Part shown: in pieces, positions 1-6,483 of the stretch | Layout: every line of letters begins with the position of its first letter | Position numbering within the stretch: the first letter of the stretch is position 1 | Source of the DNA: Candidatus Saccharimonadota bacterium | Lineage (GTDB): Bacteria; Patescibacteriota; Saccharimonadia; Saccharimonadales; Saccharimonadaceae | Assembly: GCA_017406565.1 (NCBI GenBank) | Contig: JAFQYG010000006.1 | Coordinates: 62,001 to 126,000, forward strand | Length of the DNA stretch: 64,000 nucleotides | Reading direction: 5' to 3' | Made by a program: the position numbers and the translations under genes | Notes under the pieces: generated by a model | Told to the model about the DNA's origin: nothing | The model's input: the letters and a program-made list of their open reading frames with translations, nothing else | Database searches by the model: none

Positions 1-392
1 AGCTCTTTAACGAGTTTTGCGACATCATATGCTGCACCAGTCAACGCAGTATGGGATAAATGATAAATTCTATCGCCCAGCGTATAACCTTCAATCTTTT
101 CGTGCACTGAGAAAGGTCGACCCTTTTCATCATAACAGAGTTTCATTTGAGGAGTATAATAACTCGTCTTCCCATCGACAAAATTACACACCGCTGCATC
201 CTTCACAATCATCTTGGACCAAAATGGATTACGTGGAAATCGGAAAAAATAAGCACCTTTGTCAGTCGTCACTTCTATCACGATATTAGTCCACCCCGTC
301 AAAATATGTTTCGACTCCAAAATCTTTTTGTCAGAAAGCGTATCAGAAATGATTTTATCCAGCGGATCCGCCGGAGTAAAAAACTTATTCAT
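1..392 (-). CDS. APH/choline-kinase-like phosphotransferase, N-terminal part (partial, runs off the window)
   Basis: An open reading frame on the reverse strand starts at ATG 392 and stays open to base 1, giving about 130 residues. The segment GWTNIVIEVTTDKGAYFFRFPR is typical of the N-terminal lobe of the aminoglycoside phosphotransferase/choline kinase fold (glycine loop followed by the FRFPR strand). The catalytic loop would lie outside the window, so substrate cannot be inferred. Its start codon lies only 16 bases from the divergent start at 409, and TATGAT sits 8 nt upstream on this strand, suggesting a leaderless transcript. The family call is from motif recognition only. Confidence 0.6.
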   Translation of the reverse strand, partial: MNKFFTPADPLDKIISDTLSDKKILESKHILTGWTNIVIEVTTDKGAYFFRFPRNPFWSKMIVKDAAVCNFVDGKTSYYTPQMKLCYDEKGRPFSVHEKIEGYTLGDRIYHLSHTALTGAAYDVAKLVKE

Positions 393-408
393 ATGTTATA
401 ATCATACC
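393..408. promoter_or_regulatory. Divergent leaderless promoter region shared by two genes
   Basis: Only 16 bases separate two divergent start codons. On the forward strand TGT-TATAAT occupies 394-402 and ends 6 nt before ATG 409. On the reverse strand TATGAT lies 8 nt before ATG 392. Neither gene has room for a Shine-Dalgarno site, so both mRNAs would begin at or next to the start codon. Confidence 0.6.
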
Positions 409-975
409 ATGGATAATGTAAAAATTCTAGCAGTCGTCGGCATGAGTGGCTCCGGCAAATCAGTAGTAGTAGACCACCTAACCAGCAAAGGTTACCCTAA
501 AGTTTACTTTGGTGGCATGATTTACAAAGAAATGGAAAAACGCGGCATCGTTCGCACCGAAGATGGTGAATCCGAAAAAAAGTTCCGTGAAGAAATCCGT
601 GAAAAAGAAGGTAAAGATTGGGTAGTTAATCAAGCTATCGCTGAAACCAAAGACCTCATTAAAGCTGGTCAAAAACGTATCATTCTTGATGGAGTTTATT
701 CCTGGACTGAATACAAGATTCTAAAACACGAATTTCCCACCTGCCTCACCTTTATTGCTATAGTTGTTGACAAAAAACTTCGCTATGAACGTGTCGCTAA
801 ACGTCCTGAGCGTGCCTTTGATGGCAAAGCCATTCGCGAACGTGATCGTAGCGAAATTGAAAATCTTGAAAAAGGCGGCCCTATCGCCGCAGCAGATTAC
901 TATATCTTAAATAACGGCACCATCGAAGACGTTCATCAAGCAACCGACAAAATCCTAAAGGAGATTGATTTTTAG
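409..975 (+). CDS. P-loop nucleotide kinase, dephospho-CoA kinase-like
   Basis: The protein is 188 residues long. A Walker A motif GMSGSGKS lies at about residues 12-19, and an aspartate-containing segment IILDGVYSW lies near residue 95. The arginine-rich lid-like stretch RVAKRPERAFDGKAIRERDR precedes a C-terminal ILNNGT segment, which is typical of dephospho-CoA kinase and related AAA_17/AAA_18 kinases. CoaE activity (last step of CoA synthesis) is possible but not shown. An upstream in-frame extension exists, but ATG 409 is chosen because a TATAAT box ends 6 nt before it and the conserved fold begins there. The gene is followed 24 nt later by polA. Confidence 0.65.
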   Translation: MDNVKILAVVGMSGSGKSVVVDHLTSKGYPKVYFGGMIYKEMEKRGIVRTEDGESEKKFREEIREKEGKDWVVNQAIAETKDLIKAGQKRIILDGVYSWTEYKILKHEFPTCLTFIAIVVDKKLRYERVAKRPERAFDGKAIRERDRSEIENLEKGGPIAAADYYILNNGTIEDVHQATDKILKEIDF

Positions 976-999
976 CCGTAATATTGGGAGGACCACGTT

Positions 1000-3387
1000 A
1001 TGAATCGCTTAGTACTAATTGACGGAAAATCGGTTTTTTACCGAGGGTATTATGCTATGGGCGCCCTCAGTTTGGCCGATGGCACTCCTACAGGAGGTAT
1101 TTATGGTTTTGCTGCCATTTCTATGGAAATTGTCAGGAAACTAAAACCCACCAAAGTCGTAGTTGCGTGGGACTCCAAAAGTTCTACTTCTAAGCGTCGT
1201 GTTATCTATCCTGATTATAAAGCTGGTAGAGTTAAGCCAGGCGAAGACTTTTACGCTCAAATCCCACTCTTAAAAGAGCTCATAAAAGACCTTGGCTGGA
1301 ATTTCGTCGAGATTGATGATTATGAAGCTGACGATATTATTGGTACACTTTCGCAACAGGCCGACGAGGCAGGGAATTATGAAACTTTCATTATTTCCTC
1401 TGACCTCGATATGCTCCAAATTGTCGATGATAACACCCATATGTGGCGTATCCTCAAAGGTTTCACTAATATTGAACAGATTGACGTCAAAGAGCTAGAA
1501 GAAAAATATAACATTAAAAAATCTCAGTTTTTGGATCTGAAAGCTTTGAAGGGCGATTCGTCTGACAATATACCAGGTGTTCCAGGTATCGGTGAAAAAA
1601 CCGCTGCCAAACTCCTCAATGACTATGATAATCTAGATGGTATTTATAATAATATAGACAAAATCTCTGGCTCGACCAAAACAAAACTAGAAACTGGCAA
1701 AGAATCAGCCTATATGTCAAAAGAACTCGCCAAAATCATGTTCGACGCACCAGTCAAACTTAGTGAACTTATCGATTTTAATTTTGATCCAGACCAAATC
1801 ATTGCCGCTCTCAAAAAACTCGCCTTCAATTCTCTAATTCGAAAATATAGTTCCGGCGAATTAAAAAATAGTACTTCTAAAGAAACTCGAAATAATCATT
1901 TCGAGGTCGTACGCGACGACGGGAGCGAAATAGCGAGCGAGCCGAGAAACGATTATTCGAGTTTTTCAAAAGATACAATTATTGATTGGAACATCAAATC
2001 TTTAATGCATAATAACAAAGACATCGCAGAAAAGATTTTATCGGGCGCAAAGTTTTGGGACCTCGGCCAAGCCGCATTCTTATTAAATCCTCTTGCAAGG
2101 GAAGAACCTCACCTCTCAGTTCCCGAAGAAGAATATCAAAATCAGCTAAAAGAATTCGAGCAGTATCCCAGACTATATAATATATATACCGATTTTGACT
2201 TACCTCTTATCCCCATCCTTTATCAGATGGAAGAAGAAGGCATGTTAATAGACCGCGATTATTTCAAAAAATTACAATTAGAATTCACCGCCGAAGTTCA
2301 AAAACTTGAAAAAGAAATCTGCGAACTCGCCGGCACTAATTTTAATGTTAATTCACCTATACAATTGTCAGAAGTGCTGTTTACAAAGCTTCAACTCCCC
2401 ACCAAAGGTATCAAAAAGACCACTCGCGGTTATTCTACTGGCGCCAAAGAACTCGATAAACTAAAAGATTTCCATCCAATTATTTCCAAAATCATCGAAT
2501 ATCGTGAGGCGGCTAAACTTCTCAATACCTACATCATCCCTATCCCAAATTTAGCTGACCCATCCGGTCGTATTCATACCACTTTTACCCAAAACGTTAC
2601 TGCAACCGGACGACTTAGTTCCAAGGACCCGAATTTGCAAAATATCCCTGTCCGTACTGATGCTGGCAAACGTATTCGCACCGGTTTTATTGCTGACCAG
2701 GGCAAAGTGTTAGTTTCTGCTGATTATTCTCAGTTCGAACTTCGCCTTGCCGCTGTTCTTTCAGGTGACCAAGCTCTCATTGATGATTTCAACAATAACG
2801 TAGACATTCATACCAAGACAGCTTCCGAAGCTTTCAATGTCCCCATGGATGAAGTCACTAAGGAGCAGCGTCGCGCCGCTAAAGTTATCAATTTTGGTAT
2901 TTTATATGGCATGAGTGTCAAAGGTTTATCCGATGCCGCCAAAATGCCAATCGGAGAAGCCAAAGCATTTATTGACAATTATTTTAATCTTCGAGCACCA
3001 ATCAAACAAAAACTTGATGATATTTTAAGACAGGCCAAGGAAGTGGGCTTCGTTGAGACCTATTATGGTCGTCGACGCCCTACACCCGATGTCAAATCTC
3101 CTAACTTTGTTATTCGTGAAGCCGCCAAACGCGCTGCCGAAAACATGCCAATTCAAGGTACCGAAGCAGATCTCATGAAACGCGCTATGATTAAAGTTGC
3201 CTCCAAATTGCCAGATAACGCCAATCTCATCATGCAAGTCCACGACTCTTTAATCGTTGAATGTAACTTTTCTCAAAAAGCACAAGTCACAGCAATCCTT
3301 AAACAAGAAATGGAGTCCGTTGCCCCCGAACTCCCTATCAAATTAGCCGTAGATGTTACTACAGGACAAAATTGGGGAGAATTATAA
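1000..3387 (+). CDS. polA: DNA polymerase I (5'-3' exonuclease plus polymerase)
   Basis: The protein has 795 residues, shorter than the usual ~900. The N-terminal third is a FEN-like 5'-3' exonuclease (LIDGKSVFYRGYYA; acidic cluster EADDIIG; SSDLDMLQIV; GDSSDNIPGVPGIGEKTA). The middle region has no recognisable DxE motif of the 3'-5' proofreading domain, so proofreading is probably absent. Polymerase motifs are intact: TATGRLSS, motif A SADYSQFELR (Asp about 575), motif B RRAAKVINFGILYGM and motif C QVHDSL (His about 748). Motif C is unusual because the residue after HD is normally Glu. An in-frame palindromic element supplies residues about 295-322. A GGGAGG ribosome site precedes the ATG. 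Confidence 0.95.
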   Translation: MNRLVLIDGKSVFYRGYYAMGALSLADGTPTGGIYGFAAISMEIVRKLKPTKVVVAWDSKSSTSKRRVIYPDYKAGRVKPGEDFYAQIPLLKELIKDLGWNFVEIDDYEADDIIGTLSQQADEAGNYETFIISSDLDMLQIVDDNTHMWRILKGFTNIEQIDVKELEEKYNIKKSQFLDLKALKGDSSDNIPGVPGIGEKTAAKLLNDYDNLDGIYNNIDKISGSTKTKLETGKESAYMSKELAKIMFDAPVKLSELIDFNFDPDQIIAALKKLAFNSLIRKYSSGELKNSTSKETRNNHFEVVRDDGSEIASEPRNDYSSFSKDTIIDWNIKSLMHNNKDIAEKILSGAKFWDLGQAAFLLNPLAREEPHLSVPEEEYQNQLKEFEQYPRLYNIYTDFDLPLIPILYQMEEEGMLIDRDYFKKLQLEFTAEVQKLEKEICELAGTNFNVNSPIQLSEVLFTKLQLPTKGIKKTTRGYSTGAKELDKLKDFHPIISKIIEYREAAKLLNTYIIPIPNLADPSGRIHTTFTQNVTATGRLSSKDPNLQNIPVRTDAGKRIRTGFIADQGKVLVSADYSQFELRLAAVLSGDQALIDDFNNNVDIHTKTASEAFNVPMDEVTKEQRRAAKVINFGILYGMSVKGLSDAAKMPIGEAKAFIDNYFNLRAPIKQKLDDILRQAKEVGFVETYYGRRRPTPDVKSPNFVIREAAKRAAENMPIQGTEADLMKRAMIKVASKLPDNANLIMQVHDSLIVECNFSQKAQVTAILKQEMESVAPELPIKLAVDVTTGQNWGEL
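1883..1964. repeat. Palindromic element inserted in frame in polA
   Basis: Imperfect inverted arms at 1883-1905 and 1942-1964 (AAACTCGA(A)ATAATC.TTTC and its complement) enclose a GC-rich core with GACGACGGGAGCGA (1915-1928) and GCGAGCGAGCCGAG. The core is much more GC-rich than the surrounding AT-rich gene. It falls in the linker between exonuclease and polymerase regions and adds about 27 residues without a stop. A 13/14 core match is present in the ileS element at 16817-16830, and CCGAGAAA follows in both. Confidence 0.65.
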
Positions 3388-3399
3388 TCTCCCCAATTT
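3369..3399. terminator. Bidirectional terminator between polA and the convergent 3409 gene
   Basis: A perfect 12-bp stem (3369-3380 with 3388-3399) around a 7-nt loop overlaps the polA stop codon. It is flanked by A and T runs and lies between convergent genes, so it can serve both strands. Confidence 0.7.
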
Positions 3400-3408
3400 A
3401 TTCTTTAT

Positions 3409-3849
3409 TTATCGTGTTGCATAAGCAATGTTATGTTCCATTGCTTGAGTCTCTAACGCCACCAAGCGTTCTGCGTCATCAATCGAAGAATTAACACAGT
3501 GTTTGACGCGCGCTTTTTCCTCTGCTTTTTTAGCATCATTCCAGCGATCCAAAGTCCCTACTAAGTAACCAGTAATTCGGCGCAGTCTTTCAAATTTGCC
3601 CTCTTCAAACCATTCTGAATGTTCATCAAAATATTCCTTCATTGCTTTTTCGCCAGCTTTTTCACCAATTAATTTCATGCCTGCTTCTACTAAGCAGGAA
3701 ACATGCATATTTTCATATTGGTCAAATTCTGCCAAAGCTTCTTTCACTTCTTTTTCCGACACTTTTGCATATTGTGAAATTGATTTCACGAATCTTTTAA
3801 GGTCAAAGTTTTCAATTTCATTCGGGTTTCTATAGATAATTTTCTTCAT
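3409..3849 (-). CDS. Stand-alone glycyl-radical protein resembling the C-terminus of anaerobic ribonucleotide reductase (NrdD)
   Basis: The protein has 146 residues. Residues about 86-117 (FERLRRITGYLVG, then DRWNDAKKAEE and RVKH) match the C-terminal tail of class III ribonucleotide reductases, where the glycine of RxxGY is the radical-bearing residue; here it would be Gly94. The first 80 residues are mostly helical and only loosely recall an ATP-cone (FDLKRFVKSI). It has no Zn-binding CPxC motif and no catalytic core. The NrdD in this window lacks this tail, so the protein could supply the radical domain in trans, as GrcA/YfiD does for pyruvate formate-lyase. A consensus promoter with two NrdR-like boxes lies upstream. 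The family match is firm; the in-trans role is inference. Confidence 0.75.
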   Translation of the reverse strand: MKKIIYRNPNEIENFDLKRFVKSISQYAKVSEKEVKEALAEFDQYENMHVSCLVEAGMKLIGEKAGEKAMKEYFDEHSEWFEEGKFERLRRITGYLVGTLDRWNDAKKAEEKARVKHCVNSSIDDAERLVALETQAMEHNIAYATR

Positions 3850-3910
3850 GTTTTTCCTTTCTTTTGGGCTTCCTTTCCGCGCCCACCTTTTGTTATAAGC
3901 ATTACCTATA

Positions 3911-3968
3911 AAACATTATACCCCACATATAGTGTCTGTCAAGACCTTTTTCACGCTAAATATAGCGT
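3911..3968 (-). promoter_or_regulatory. Promoter with paired NrdR-like boxes for the glycyl-radical gene
   Basis: On the reverse strand TTGACA (3942-3937) and TATAAT (3920-3915) are separated by 16 bp. Two 16-bp palindromes related to the NrdR consensus ACACTATATATAGTGT lie at 3920-3935 (inside the spacer) and 3953-3968 (upstream of the -35). Each matches the consensus at about 13 of 16 positions. They start 33 bp apart, the same spacing as at nrdD. Confidence 0.75.
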
Positions 3969-4011
3969 TTTTCCACAATTTCGTCATTTTATGGTAGAAT
4001 AAAGAGTAATT

Positions 4012-4650
4012 ATGCCAGGATGGAATATTCATTTAGAGGCGGGCAATCGCCTTGCTAAAAAACTCAAATTTTCCGGCCAAAAGCGGAAAGAGTTTTTACT
4101 AGGCTGTATCCTTCCTGATATTAATAACGGCTATGCTAACAAAGTTAGAGTCAAAAAAGTCCATGAAGAGACTCACTACGCTTACGATCAGAAAAGCTCA
4201 CTTAACTTTTATGCCGAAAATCGTACTGAAATTTTAGCCAGAAATCCAATTTATTTAGGTTATCTTTTTCACCTTTATACCGATGGGTTTTTTAATTATG
4301 ATTTTTATCGCACCATCAAGCGTCACAAATTAGGAGAAGGCTTAGACCACAACGCAAAACGCAAAATCAAACACAACGATTTTTTTATTTATGACACTTG
4401 TTTTTACCACCATTTAAATCTTAAGCCAGAGGATTATAAAATACTCGCCGAAAAAGCAAATCAAATCAATACAGCCGAAATTGAACCAGAAGATATTGAA
4501 GAAGTCGAAAGAATTCTAACTGAAAGACGCTTTGTCGATGAGTATAAAGACAAAAAATACATCTTTTACAACAAAAAAAGATTAGATAATTTATTAGAAG
4601 ATATGGTCGAAAGTTTTACGAATGACTACGTGAGGGGGAATCATGCCTGA
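4012..4650 (+). CDS. Zinc-dependent phospholipase C-like protein
   Basis: The protein has 212 residues. The pattern WNIHLEAGNRL near the N-terminus, LGCILPDI at about residue 30, THY at about 53 and GYLFHLYTDGFF at about 85 fits the His/Asp metal-binding layout of the zinc-dependent phospholipase C domain found in many uncharacterised bacterial proteins. No signal peptide is visible, so it is likely cytoplasmic and its substrate is unknown. Its end overlaps the mutM start by 8 bases, so the two are translationally coupled. A TAGAAT box 15 nt upstream may be its promoter; the NrdR-like boxes of the divergent gene lie 44-92 bp upstream. Confidence 0.55.
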   Translation: MPGWNIHLEAGNRLAKKLKFSGQKRKEFLLGCILPDINNGYANKVRVKKVHEETHYAYDQKSSLNFYAENRTEILARNPIYLGYLFHLYTDGFFNYDFYRTIKRHKLGEGLDHNAKRKIKHNDFFIYDTCFYHHLNLKPEDYKILAEKANQINTAEIEPEDIEEVERILTERRFVDEYKDKKYIFYNKKRLDNLLEDMVESFTNDYVRGNHA

Positions 4651-5479
4651 ATTACCTGAAGTCGAAACTATTCGTCGTGGGCTAAGTAAATTTATCATTA
4701 AACAAAAACTTAAGAATACTCAAATCCTTTGTCAGAAATCTTTTATTGGTTCTCCTACTACTGGCACAGTTATCGATATTCGCCGTTTTGGCAAGGCCTT
4801 AATTATTGATTTAGATGATGGCAAGTCTTTAATCATTCATTTAAGAATGACTGGACAATTAATATATGATGGTAAAGATCGTTATGCCGCCGGACATCCC
4901 AGCGATAATTTTACTGCCAAACTCCCCAACAAACAGACTAGGGTAATTTTGGAATTTAATGAGGGCACACTTTATTTTAATGATCAACGTAAATTTGGTT
5001 TTATCAAAGTTGTCCCAACCTCAGAAGTCTTGAACGATTCTTTTATTAAAAAACTTGCTAAAGAACCCTGGGATATGACTCCGGAAGAGTTTTACCAAAA
5101 ACTTCAAAAACACCCCAAATCTTGTATTAAAGCCACTATTCTCGACCAAACAATTATTTGTGGACTTGGCAATATTTATGCTGATGAAGCACTATTTGCT
5201 TCGCATATTCATCCCGAACGCAAATCTGGTGATATATCTAAAAAAGAAGCCAAAGAATTACTCCAAGTCGCTCGTGATGTGATGGATAAGTCAATCGCTT
5301 CTGGTGGTTCTACCATGGCAACCTATGTTAAAGCTGACGGTACTAAAGGGGATTATCTTGAATTATTTGCTCAAGTTTTCCGTAGGGAAGGGCAACCTTG
5401 TCCATTTTGTGGCACTGAAATTATTAAAATAAGAGTAACCGGCCGAGGTACTCACATTTGTCCGAGGTGCCAGAAATGA
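4643..5479 (+). CDS. mutM: Formamidopyrimidine-DNA glycosylase
   Basis: The protein has 278 residues, a normal length. It begins with the catalytic MPELPEVETIRRGL (Pro2 nucleophile after Met removal, Glu3). HLRMTGQL and NDQRKFGF follow, then the H2TH region with CGLGNIYADEALF, and a C-terminal zinc finger with CPFCGTEI and CPRCQK. It excises oxidised purines such as 8-oxoguanine and cleaves the abasic site. The gene overlaps its neighbours at both ends (8 bases upstream, ATGA downstream), suggesting one transcript with the 4012 gene and holA. Confidence 0.95.
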   Translation: MPELPEVETIRRGLSKFIIKQKLKNTQILCQKSFIGSPTTGTVIDIRRFGKALIIDLDDGKSLIIHLRMTGQLIYDGKDRYAAGHPSDNFTAKLPNKQTRVILEFNEGTLYFNDQRKFGFIKVVPTSEVLNDSFIKKLAKEPWDMTPEEFYQKLQKHPKSCIKATILDQTIICGLGNIYADEALFASHIHPERKSGDISKKEAKELLQVARDVMDKSIASGGSTMATYVKADGTKGDYLELFAQVFRREGQPCPFCGTEIIKIRVTGRGTHICPRCQK

Positions 5480-6081
5480 TCAAAATTTTTACTGGCGAAA
5501 ATCGCATGCGCGCCAATCAAGAAATAAATACAGCACTCGGCAAAGATTACGAAATAATTGAAGGCGCAGACTTATCCCCAAATGACCTGCCTAGTATTTT
5601 TCAAGGCGCCTCTCTTTTTGCCGAAAAAAGAAATATTCTCATTCGTGACCTCAGCGAAAACAAACTAGTTTTTGAAAAACTTCCAGAATATTTGGATACG
5701 CCCCATAATGTCATTATTTTAGAGTTAAAGCTCGACAAACGCTCCGCAGCCTACAAAACAATTAAGAATCAAGTCGAAATTAAAGAGTTTACCTTGCCAA
5801 AAGATCCTAACATCAACCTTGTTTTCGATATCTATCGTATTGCCAAAACTGATGGCAAACAAGCCGTCGAGAAATTGGATAGAATCAAACATCACGAAGA
5901 TCCGATTAGATTTTGTGGCTTAATAATCAGCCAGGCTCTGAAAGATTATAAATCACATCAAGGAACCAAAGAAAAGAGAGTTCTAGAAGAACTCTCCAGA
6001 CTCGATCTAGATTTAAAGACTACTTCTTTGTCGCCTTGGCTTTTGATTCAGTCTTTTTTGCTACGGGTTTCTTCGCTGTAG
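5476..6081 (+). CDS. holA: DNA polymerase III delta subunit-like protein
   Basis: The protein is 201 residues from ATG 5476, which overlaps the mutM stop as ATGA. It begins MIKIFTGENRMRANQEI, a degenerate form of the delta subunit N-terminus, and ends with LSRLDLDLKTTSLSP followed by a leucine-rich helix, matching the C-terminal collar of HolA. It is much shorter than the usual ~330 residues, as is frequent in reduced genomes. The role would be clamp loading at the replication fork. Its last 62 bases overlap the reverse-strand rpsT gene. The Walker-like motif is not conserved, as is normal for delta. Confidence 0.7.
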   Translation: MIKIFTGENRMRANQEINTALGKDYEIIEGADLSPNDLPSIFQGASLFAEKRNILIRDLSENKLVFEKLPEYLDTPHNVIILELKLDKRSAAYKTIKNQVEIKEFTLPKDPNINLVFDIYRIAKTDGKQAVEKLDRIKHHEDPIRFCGLIISQALKDYKSHQGTKEKRVLEELSRLDLDLKTTSLSPWLLIQSFLLRVSSL

Positions 6082-6355
6082 CAGGCTGTTTAGCAGTCTT
6101 TTTCGCTAGCTTGACTTCAGCGGCCTTAGCCATCGCATGTAATTTAGCTTTACGACGAGCGGCAGTATTTTTCTTCATCAAATCCTTTTTGACGGCCTTA
6201 TCATATTCAGATTGAGCTTTTGCCAAAGTTTCTGACGAAGGGTTCTTGCGAAAAGCCTTCAAAGCAGCTTTGATATCTTTCTTGATTTGTTGATTGTGCT
6301 CGGTGCGCTTTTCCGCTTGACGAGCAGCCTTTTTGGCAGATTTAATAATCGGCAT
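6020..6355 (-). CDS. rpsT: Small ribosomal subunit protein bS20
   Basis: The protein is 111 residues, longer than the usual ~88. The N-terminus MPIIKSAKKAARQAEKR and central AFRKNPSSETLAKAQ and KKNTAARRKAKLHA are typical of bS20, which binds 16S rRNA early in 30S assembly. The extra length is a Lys/Ala-rich tail (TAKQPATAKKPVAKK...) encoded antisense to the 3' end of holA. No separate promoter was identified with confidence; the 6356-6483 gap holds upstream signals for both divergent genes. Confidence 0.9.
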   Translation of the reverse strand: MPIIKSAKKAARQAEKRTEHNQQIKKDIKAALKAFRKNPSSETLAKAQSEYDKAVKKDLMKKNTAARRKAKLHAMAKAAEVKLAKKTAKQPATAKKPVAKKTESKAKATKK

Positions 6356-6483
6356 CTATCTTCCTATATGAATTAAAAATTAATGACTTTTATTCATTAT
6401 ACCTCATTCCCCTAAAAAAGTAAAGGGTGAAGTCTCTTGCACGTTTTTCGAGCTTATGGTAATATTAAGAAAGAAAGGTAATA

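Noticed and set aside
17-401. Forward frames at the very start of the window
   Set aside because: They are antisense to a recognisable phosphotransferase reading frame on the reverse strand.
4643-5479. Alternative genetic code with TGA read as Gly
   Set aside because: mutM, parA and the 62127 gene end normally in TGA at family-typical lengths.
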